Assembly (NCBI GenBank): GCA_021297975.1
Contig: JAJTHO010000024.1
Coordinates: 1-26,445 of the forward strand
Source of the DNA: Alphaproteobacteria bacterium
GTDB lineage: Bacteria > Pseudomonadota > Alphaproteobacteria > JAJTHO01
DNA: 26,445 nt
Reading direction: 5' to 3'
Part shown: one piece after another, positions 21,440-26,445 of the stretch
How positions within the stretch are numbered: the stretch's first letter is position 1
Layout of the letters: each line of letters begins with the position of its first letter
Position numbers and translations under genes: made by a program
The notes under the pieces: model-generated
The model's input: only the letters and a program-made list of their open reading frames with translations
The model's database searches: none
What the model was told of the DNA's origin: nothing

Positions 21440-22971
21440 GTGAAACGAACGCGCCTTTAAAGGCGGTGACGCCGCCGCGGGGCGGTGTTTATATGCTGCT
21501 GTTTACGGCTGGTCTGCTGGCGAGTTTGGCGATGCCGCCGCAGGGATTTGTAGTTTTCTTGTTGCTTTTCTCCATCTGTTTATGGGGCATGCAGCGAGCA
21601 GCAACGCCTTTACAGGGGGCGTTATCCTGGGGCGTCTTTGCCTACGGTTTCTACCTGCCGCAACTCACCTGGATACGCGAGGCGCTGTTTGTTGATGCCG
21701 AGCAGTTTGGCTGGCTGGCTATACCGGCTATTTTGGGGATACCGCTGTACCTTTCGCTATTTATGGCAATGGCGGGAGCTGTTTACGCGGCTTTGAGGCC
21801 GCCGTTAAAATATGCGGCTGTAACGTTTGCCGGGTTGTGGGGACTCACCGATTATCTGCAAGGGCATGTGGCGTTTTCATTTCCCTGGGCAATGCCGGTG
21901 TATGCGCTGGATGCTGTACCCATCTTACAGCAACTGCATAGCGTTCTGGGGGCGTATGCGTTAAATTCGCTGGTTGTTCTGTGGGGCTGCCTGCCGTTTT
22001 TGCTGCTGACGAAGCAATGGAAACAGGCGGTATTTTGGTGTATATGTTTGTTCTGTGCGCTTGCATGGGGGCAGCATCGTCTTAACGAGTATACAAATGT
22101 TTCACGTGAAACATCAGGCGACATAGCCATCCGCCTTGTTCAGCCTAACATTGAACAACATCTCAAATGGGATCAAACACGGGTCGAGGAAAATTTCTAC
22201 AAGGTTACGGCTCTCATCGAGACGCCCTATCTAGATACAGCGAAGCCTCCACGTTTGGTGGTGCTTCCAGAAGCAACTATCCCGTTGCTACTCCAAAACG
22301 ATGCAAACGCCCGCACGGAACTGACTAAAACTCTTGTACCCGGAGTATTTCTTGCTTTGGGTGGGCATCGATTTGAGGCTGGTGAGTATTTCAACAGTAT
22401 GCTGGTGCTCAGCAGCGCAGCGGAAATTATAGCCTATTATGATAAACACCATCTTGTACCCTTCGGTGAATATGTGCCGCTGCGGAATATTCTTCCTCTT
22501 GAGGCCATTGCCCCACTCCCGGGAGACTTTGGCCGCGGCAAGGGAGCGCTTGCTCTTAAGCTGGCGGCGGATATGCCCCGCCTGTGGCCACTTATCTGTT
22601 ATGAAGCCGTGTTCAGCGGCGCGGTGGTTACGGGCAATGCCTCAGACGGCGTTTTGGTGCAGATTACCAACGATGCCTGGTTTGGCCGTTCAGCCGGGCC
22701 CTACCAGCACTTAGCCATTGCTCGCACCCGCGCCATAGAAGAGGGGCTGCCGATGCTGCGTGTTGCTAACACCGGCATTAGCGCGGTCATCGACCCAATG
22801 GGGCGGATTCAGGCCAGCTTGGCATTGGGTGAAGCGGGGGTTCTTGATGCGGTGATACCGCCTGTGTACCCAGCGCTTTTTCCGCAATATCGCTGGATAA
22901 GCTGGGCATTACCCCTGCTGCTGGTAAGCTCGGCGCTGATTTTACTTGCCAGACGGTCTAGACATCGTTAA
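21436..22971 (+). CDS. lnt: Apolipoprotein N-acyltransferase Lnt
   Basis: Inner-membrane enzyme that N-acylates the lipid-modified N-terminal cysteine of lipoproteins, the last step of lipoprotein maturation. The protein has 511 residues. About six membrane helices come first (within about 18-210), then a periplasmic nitrilase domain with catalytic Glu279 (VVLPEATIP), Lys337 (YYDKHHLVPFGEYVPLR) and Cys388 (PLICYEAVFSG), and TNDAWFGRSAGPYQHL. I use the ATG at 21436, whose ATGA overlaps the corC stop. The frame is open further upstream but lies within corC. The third parS copy encodes NVSRETS (from residue 221) in the linker between the membrane part and the nitrilase domain. Confidence 0.95.
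   Translation: MSETNAPLKAVTPPRGGVYMLLFTAGLLASLAMPPQGFVVFLLLFSICLWGMQRAATPLQGALSWGVFAYGFYLPQLTWIREALFVDAEQFGWLAIPAILGIPLYLSLFMAMAGAVYAALRPPLKYAAVTFAGLWGLTDYLQGHVAFSFPWAMPVYALDAVPILQQLHSVLGAYALNSLVVLWGCLPFLLLTKQWKQAVFWCICLFCALAWGQHRLNEYTNVSRETSGDIAIRLVQPNIEQHLKWDQTRVEENFYKVTALIETPYLDTAKPPRLVVLPEATIPLLLQNDANARTELTKTLVPGVFLALGGHRFEAGEYFNSMLVLSSAAEIIAYYDKHHLVPFGEYVPLRNILPLEAIAPLPGDFGRGKGALALKLAADMPRLWPLICYEAVFSGAVVTGNASDGVLVQITNDAWFGRSAGPYQHLAIARTRAIEEGLPMLRVANTGISAVIDPMGRIQASLALGEAGVLDAVIPPVYPALFPQYRWISWALPLLLVSSALILLARRSRHR
22098..22113. other. parS site 3, inside lnt
   Basis: Exact TGTTTCACGTGAAACA, about 14.5 kb from the candidate origin. It falls in the linker between the membrane region and the nitrilase domain of Lnt, a place likely to tolerate an inserted peptide, and reads VSRET. 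The 21-bp extended match (22096-22116) is in minus orientation. Confidence 0.93.
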
Positions 22972-23004
22972 GTATGCTGCTCTTTTAGCGATGATGAGAG
23001 CCTT

Positions 23005-23130
23005 ATGAAAATCGTCAACTCCTTGAAAACCATCAAAAACCGTCACAAAGATTGCCGGCTCGTCCGCCGTCGTGGCCGGGTGTATATCATCAACAAAACA
23101 AACCCAAAGTTTAAGGCGCGCCAAGGCTAA
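23005..23130 (+). CDS. rpmJ: 50S ribosomal protein bL36
   Basis: A 41-residue basic protein beginning MKIVNSLKTIKNRH and ending VYIINKTNPKFKARQG. The ending and length are diagnostic of the alphaproteobacterial bL36, which has about 41 residues rather than the 38 of E. coli RpmJ. Of the usual bL36 zinc-ribbon residues only one cysteine (KDCRLVRRRGR) and His14 remain, so it is probably the zinc-free (C-minus) form. GAGAG lies 5-9 bases before the ATG. It stands alone, 33 bp after lnt and convergent with the exporter gene. Confidence 0.95.
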   Translation: MKIVNSLKTIKNRHKDCRLVRRRGRVYIINKTNPKFKARQG

Positions 23131-23136
23131 GCCTTT
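23123..23136. terminator. Possible weak terminator hairpin at the rpmJ stop
   Basis: AAGGC-TAA-GCCTT forms a perfect 5-bp stem whose loop is the rpmJ stop codon, followed by only one or two T. It lies in the 25-bp gap between convergent rpmJ and the exporter gene. It may act on either strand, but the U-tract is poor. Confidence 0.25.
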
Positions 23137-23155
23137 CAAGTGTATACGAGGTTGT

Positions 23156-24034
23156 TCATCGCTTTCTGAGCGTTAACACCATGCCGCCAATAACAAATAC
23201 CAGTGCCACTAATAGTCCACCTGTTATGCGCTCGCCAAGCACCAGGGCAGAAATAACGACGCCAAAAATGGGCGTTAGGTAATTACTAAAGCCGATATGG
23301 GTTACGCTGCCGTGATGCAGTAGGTAGGTTGTTAGCAACAAGGCTGATGCGCTAGGTAACAGCGCCAATAACAACAAATGGAGCCACGCCAATGCGTCGG
23401 TTGTGACGATGATTGTGGGCGGGTACGCCGCGATAATTACCCACGACGTAATGGCGGAACTTACCATCATCCCCGTTGTGCGCGGCACAAACGGAATAGA
23501 GTTGAAACGCTTTAATTCCGTGATGGTCAGGCCATAACACAGCGCAGCAGCGGCAATGGCCAGAACAGGTAACAGCGGCAGCGGAACCGCAGGCAGCGGC
23601 CAGAACAAACTGGCAACGCCAATAAAACCAAGCGATATGCCCGCCGCAAGTCGCCAGGTCAGCCGCTCATTGGGGAACTGTAGATGGGCAATCAGCACGG
23701 TGAATAAAGGAACCGTGCCGATAATAAGCGCAGCAACGCCGCTGGGCACACTTTTCAAGCCCCAGCCGATCAACAAAAAAGGTAGAACGTTCCCCAGCAC
23801 GCCGAGCCATAGGTAAACCCGCCAATGTTGTAACAAGAATGGCTGTTTGCAGAAAAAATGCTGATACAGGCACAAACACAGCCCTGCTATGGTTAAGCGC
23901 CAAGCCACCAATGCCAATGGCTCCAGCGCCACTAAAGTGAGCGCCGTTAACGGAAAAGCAATCGCCCACAGCAAGGACAATAGCACTACGCACCCCCATA
24001 AGCGCAGCGGAGACGGAACTGAAGCAGCGGTCAT
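23156..24034 (-). CDS. EamA-family (DMT superfamily) inner-membrane exporter
   Basis: A 292-residue integral membrane protein with about ten hydrophobic segments arranged as two EamA repeats, e.g. VVLLSLLWAIAFPLTALTL, PLALVAWRLTIAGLCLCL, GLKSVPSGVAALIIGTVPLFTVLIAHL in the first half and SVTHIGFSNYLTPIFGVVISALVLGE in the second. The family exports amino acids, metabolites or drugs. The substrate cannot be told from sequence. The gene faces rpmJ, and its start is 37 bp from that of divergent nth, so the two promoters are packed together or overlap coding sequence. Confidence 0.88.
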   Translation of the reverse strand: MTAASVPSPLRLWGCVVLLSLLWAIAFPLTALTLVALEPLALVAWRLTIAGLCLCLYQHFFCKQPFLLQHWRVYLWLGVLGNVLPFLLIGWGLKSVPSGVAALIIGTVPLFTVLIAHLQFPNERLTWRLAAGISLGFIGVASLFWPLPAVPLPLLPVLAIAAAALCYGLTITELKRFNSIPFVPRTTGMMVSSAITSWVIIAAYPPTIIVTTDALAWLHLLLLALLPSASALLLTTYLLHHGSVTHIGFSNYLTPIFGVVISALVLGERITGGLLVALVFVIGGMVLTLRKR

Positions 24035-24071
24035 GGGTTGCCTTCTTTTTATTTCGCGGCTTTATGAAAGA

Positions 24072-24752
24072 ATGAAAGCAGCACCCATAGGTAAGAACAC
24101 GCGGCGGCGGCGTCCAGCAGTATTAACAGTAAACGCAATTGAAACGCTGTTTGCTCGTTTCCAAGCGGCCAATCCAGACCCAAAGACAGAGCTAGAGTAC
24201 ACCGATGCGTTTACCTTGCTAGTGGCAGTGGTGCTCTCTGCGCAGGCAACAGATGTCAGCGTTAATAAAGCAACCAAAGGGCTTTTTCAGGTGGCGGCAA
24301 CGCCTTTAGCCATGCGCGCGTTGGGTATAGACGGCATTAAGCGGCATATCAAAACCATCGGGCTCTATAATTCCAAGGCGCAGAATATATATGATCTATG
24401 TGGGTTATTGCTGGAAAAGCATGGCGGGATTGTGCCCAGTGAGAGAGCGGCGCTAGAGGAGCTTCCCGGTGTTGGCCGTAAAACTGCAAACGTAGTGCTC
24501 AATTGCGCCTTTGGTCAGCCGACTATGGCAGTGGATACCCATGTTTTTCGGGTGAGCAAGCGTTTGGCCTTAAGCAGCGGTAAAAACCCGTTAGCGGTAG
24601 AGCTGGATTTGCTCAAAAATATACCGCCCGGCTATCTTTATTATGCACACCACTGGCTTATTCTTCATGGCCGTTATGTCTGTAAGGCACGCATGCCGAA
24701 CTGCGGCGACTGTGTTATTCGTGATGTGTGCTTAAAGGTTGACGTTCAGTGA
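24072..24752 (+). CDS. nth: Endonuclease III (DNA glycosylase/AP lyase)
   Basis: Base-excision repair enzyme that removes oxidised pyrimidines. The protein has 226 residues from the ATG at 24072. Helix-hairpin-helix LEELPGVGRKTANVVL carries catalytic Lys137. The catalytic Asp155 is in MAVDTHVFRVSKRL. The [4Fe-4S] loop Cys204-x6-Cys211-x2-Cys214-x5-Cys220 is complete. The frame runs upstream to 23889, but that part lies antisense to the exporter gene and is not conserved. GAAAGA just before the ATG may serve as ribosome-binding site. The stop overlaps the convergent stop of the next gene: the two genes share 24746-24752. Confidence 0.95.
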   Translation: MKAAPIGKNTRRRRPAVLTVNAIETLFARFQAANPDPKTELEYTDAFTLLVAVVLSAQATDVSVNKATKGLFQVAATPLAMRALGIDGIKRHIKTIGLYNSKAQNIYDLCGLLLEKHGGIVPSERAALEELPGVGRKTANVVLNCAFGQPTMAVDTHVFRVSKRLALSSGKNPLAVELDLLKNIPPGYLYYAHHWLILHGRYVCKARMPNCGDCVIRDVCLKVDVQ

Positions 24753-25462
24753 GCCTGTGCGCCAAAGCCAGCCGCTGCGCGGTATTCCAGCGGCGCGAAG
24801 CCAGCAACGCGAATATCCAGGATAATATCATCCAGTAAAGCATCATTTTCACCGCTAACACTGATATACAACTGCCCAGACTGGCTGCTTGTTTCATCAT
24901 GGTGTAATTCAACATGCCCGGCCACAATATCCGCGTAGCTAAAAACATCGCCTTCGCGCAAAACAACAGCATCACAGAGCAGAAACGCGTTGTCCATCAT
25001 GGCAGAGACACGAAATTGCAAGGAGCGAGCCGATGCACCGGCGCTGGAGTTATCCAAAAGATGCTCTTGGGACAGGGGCACAATATCGCCCCAGCCGATG
25101 TCAATTGTCCGCAGTGCTGCAGTTGACGTTCCTTTTACTGGTTGTGGTACCATGCTTTCGCGGAGAACATCAGTTAAGGTTGGGGCGTTCTTTAAGGTGC
25201 TGACAAAAAGCGTTGTCATGGCCTGAAGCTGCAGCCCTTCCAGACGATTGCCCGTGTTATCTTCAAGCGCCGCTTGGGGATTATTGCGATAATAACCAAG
25301 AATGAGCGTTTGCTGCTGCGTATAGCTATCTGTCACCAAGAGGTCATTGCCTGAAGGCAGAAATTGCGCTGTGTACACATTGCTGATGTTGTCTAAGGCA
25401 ATGATGCGTTGGCCATCGGCATGGGTTAAATGGAGCTGGGGTAGGAGGTGTGTTGTGGTCAT
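24746..25462 (-). CDS. Small protein with one cadherin-like (CSPG-type) repeat; adhesin-related
   Basis: A 238-residue protein of unknown function with a good ribosome-binding site (GAGG about 6 bases before the ATG). Residues about 36-76 (SGNDLLVTDSYTQQQTLILGYY and on to LEDNTGNRLEG) resemble the N-terminal GNDLVVT-type module of large alphaproteobacterial type I-secreted adhesins. Residues about 124-218 fit one complete cadherin-like/CSPG repeat: DIVPLSQEHL, SLQFRVS, NAFLLCDAVVLREGDVFSYADIVAGHVELHHD, GQLYISVS, ILDIRVAG; the GD-x-F-xx-ADI-xxG-x-V-x-x-HHD core is characteristic. There is no signal peptide. Such domains normally occur in proteins above 1000 residues, so this is an isolated or shrunken form. 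The assignment rests on pattern recognition alone. Confidence 0.55.
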   Translation of the reverse strand: MTTTHLLPQLHLTHADGQRIIALDNISNVYTAQFLPSGNDLLVTDSYTQQQTLILGYYRNNPQAALEDNTGNRLEGLQLQAMTTLFVSTLKNAPTLTDVLRESMVPQPVKGTSTAALRTIDIGWGDIVPLSQEHLLDNSSAGASARSLQFRVSAMMDNAFLLCDAVVLREGDVFSYADIVAGHVELHHDETSSQSGQLYISVSGENDALLDDIILDIRVAGFAPLEYRAAAGFGAQAH

Positions 25463-25504
25463 CGTGGCCTCGTTCGCTGGGTCGTACCCCTTAAAGTGTC
25501 TATA

Positions 25505-25520
25505 AGTGATTTATATCACT
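25505..25520. promoter_or_regulatory. CRP/FNR-family-like palindrome in a divergent promoter region
   Basis: AGTGAT-TTAT-ATCACT is a perfect 16-bp dyad. The core GTGA-N6-TCAC fits the CRP-type half-sites, and TGAT-N4-ATCA fits the FNR-type. It lies between the divergent starts at 25462 and 25593, in an AT-rich 130-bp gap that also contains TATTATTTATA, a possible -10 region. It could control either or both genes. Which regulator binds is unknown. Confidence 0.5.
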
Positions 25521-25592
25521 ATAAATCCGCCATATGCAAGTATTATTTATACCAACACCCTAGATTACGCCCAAAAAGTTAAGAGATTCTTG

Positions 25593-26390
25593 ATGGTTCG
25601 CCGCTCCCTATCCCCCATGCCTTTTCATCAGCGGATACTGTTCTCTGCCGTGGGGTTGTTTCTTTTGCTGGCGGGGTATGCAATCTGGCCAAGTGCTGAG
25701 CCTATAGATATAAAAACCGCGAGCGGTGCGGCGTTGGAGCAAGAGGCGCGGAAACGTCTTGCAGACGGCAACGAAGCGGCAGCAGCGCCGTTGGTTGATG
25801 CGGCACTCAAGCGGTATGCGGCTCAGCGCGACCGCAGCAGCGTGCTAAAAGCGTTAGAACTCAACGCCGCGTTGGCTAAACAAAGTGGTAATCCGGGCAA
25901 AGCTGAAAATATTCTAGAGCGAGGGGTGCAATTGGCGGAGGCGAGCCGTGATGTGGGGCTGCGTGGGTTGGCGCTGCGCTATCAGGCGCGGTACTTTATC
26001 GAACAGAAAGCCTGGAACAAGGTGGGGGTAAGCTATCGCGGCGCGTATGCCGATTTACTCAGCAGTAATAATGCACACGAAGCGGGGCTTTTGGCTCTAG
26101 AACTTGCGGACGGATTAGTCGAGAGCGGCGCGTTGACCCCCTCCACCCGCCAGATAGCCGCGGGCGCGTATGAACAGGCGCAAACAGCCTTTCGGATAGC
26201 GGGGTCTGATTTCCACCGGGCGATCGTGTTTGAGCGAACAGGGGATTTGCTGCGCGAGGCTAATCCGGCCTATGCCCAAGAGCAGTATTTTCAGGCAATC
26301 CAGCTCTTTAGACAGCTGCGCCGCGATACTTTAGTAACTAAGGTGCAAGAAAAGTCTGCTAGTATGCCTTTACAACTAGACCGCCGTTAA
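25593..26390 (+). CDS. Membrane-anchored helical-repeat (TPR-like) protein
   Basis: A 265-residue protein from the ATG at 25593, preceded by AAGAGA about 8 bases upstream. The frame is open to 25506, but that stretch contains the palindrome and promoter region. Residues 14-32 (RILFSAVGLFLLLAGYAIW) form one membrane anchor after a basic N-terminus, so the rest is probably periplasmic. The rest is almost all amphipathic helix in about 35-residue units resembling TPRs: EQEARKRLADGNEAAAAPLVDAALKRY, NPGKAENILERGVQLAEASRD, QTAFRIAGSDFHRAIVFERTGDLL, YAQEQYFQAIQLFRQL. No catalytic motif is seen. Likely a scaffold or interaction protein; the partner is unknown. Confidence 0.65.
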   Translation: MVRRSLSPMPFHQRILFSAVGLFLLLAGYAIWPSAEPIDIKTASGAALEQEARKRLADGNEAAAAPLVDAALKRYAAQRDRSSVLKALELNAALAKQSGNPGKAENILERGVQLAEASRDVGLRGLALRYQARYFIEQKAWNKVGVSYRGAYADLLSSNNAHEAGLLALELADGLVESGALTPSTRQIAAGAYEQAQTAFRIAGSDFHRAIVFERTGDLLREANPAYAQEQYFQAIQLFRQLRRDTLVTKVQEKSASMPLQLDRR

Positions 26391-26403
26391 CGATTGATAG
26401 TTC

Positions 26404-26445
26404 ATGAAAAAGCCAACCGATACAACGCTCCGCCGCAGCCGCACC
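26404..26445 (+). CDS. Start of an unidentified gene, cut by the window end
   Basis: An ATG 13 bp after the previous stop opens a frame of 14 codons (MKKPTDTTLRRSRT) that continues past the last base. A weak GAT-rich leader precedes it. The basic N-terminus is compatible with a signal anchor or a DNA-binding protein. Too short to identify. Confidence 0.35.
   Translation, partial: MKKPTDTTLRRSRT

Noticed and set aside
23889..24071. 61-codon N-terminal extension of nth
   Set aside because: Runs antisense through the start of the exporter gene. The ATG at 24072 gives a normal endonuclease III length.
1..26445. Mobile elements, CRISPR arrays, tRNA or rRNA genes, toxin-antitoxin or defence genes
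   Set aside because: Read on both strands; no transposase, integrase, spaced direct repeats, cloverleaf or rRNA signature recognised. The content is core chromosomal.

Overview
The window is a compact piece of an alphaproteobacterial chromosome centred on what looks like its replication origin. Four signs point to Alphaproteobacteria: the neighbourhood hemE / origin / ppsR-maf-aroE-coaE, the block fur-miaB-phoH-ybeY-corC-lnt, the 41-residue bL36 protein, and a Fur protein with the alphaproteobacterial DHHDHLID motif. Genus and species cannot be told. Apart from the origin (about 323 bp) no gap exceeds about 155 bp, and many genes overlap by 4 to 14 bp. I see no rRNA, tRNA, insertion sequence, phage gene or CRISPR array.

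Layout. (1) 1-2930, plus strand: the 3' end of mnmG, then rsmG, parA and parB (tRNA and rRNA modification, chromosome segregation). (2) 7499-2939, minus strand, reading away from the origin: ppsR, maf, aroE, coaE, a small [2Fe-2S] ferredoxin-like gene and mnmE. All five junctions are ATGA stop/start overlaps. (3) 7500-7822: candidate oriC, with an exact DnaA box, three one-mismatch boxes and an AT-rich tract. (4) 7823-12997: hemE, the minus-strand pair cvpA-purF, then hemJ and rho on the plus strand. (5) 15541-13045, minus strand: nfu, a secreted glucosaminidase-like gene, a short tsaB and rimI. (6) 15696-22971, plus strand: fur, an olsB-like and an olsA/plsC-like acyltransferase, miaB, phoH, ybeY, corC and lnt. 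(7) 22972-26445: rpmJ, an EamA-type exporter (minus), nth, a small protein with one cadherin-like/CSPG-type repeat (minus), a membrane-anchored helical-repeat protein, and the first 14 codons of another gene.

How they work together. Three exact copies of the 16-bp ParB site parS flank the origin, inside rsmG, rimI and lnt. The window therefore holds both trans-acting partition proteins, their sites and the DnaA-box region: a complete origin and partition locus. In all three host genes parS lies in the same codon phase and encodes Val-Ser-Arg-Glu-Thr. Most other genes are housekeeping: haem, purine, shikimate, CoA, Fe-S delivery, tRNA modification (m5U-type, ms2i6A, t6A), ribosome maturation, membrane lipids and lipoprotein acylation.

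I did not find a wholly new system. Best second looks: the origin architecture, the coding-phase parS sites, the rearranged order of origin-linked genes (mnmE split from mnmG; purF-cvpA between hemE and hemJ-rho), a TsaB about a third shorter than usual, and the cadherin-like mini-protein divergent from the helical-repeat protein with a CRP/FNR-like palindrome between them.
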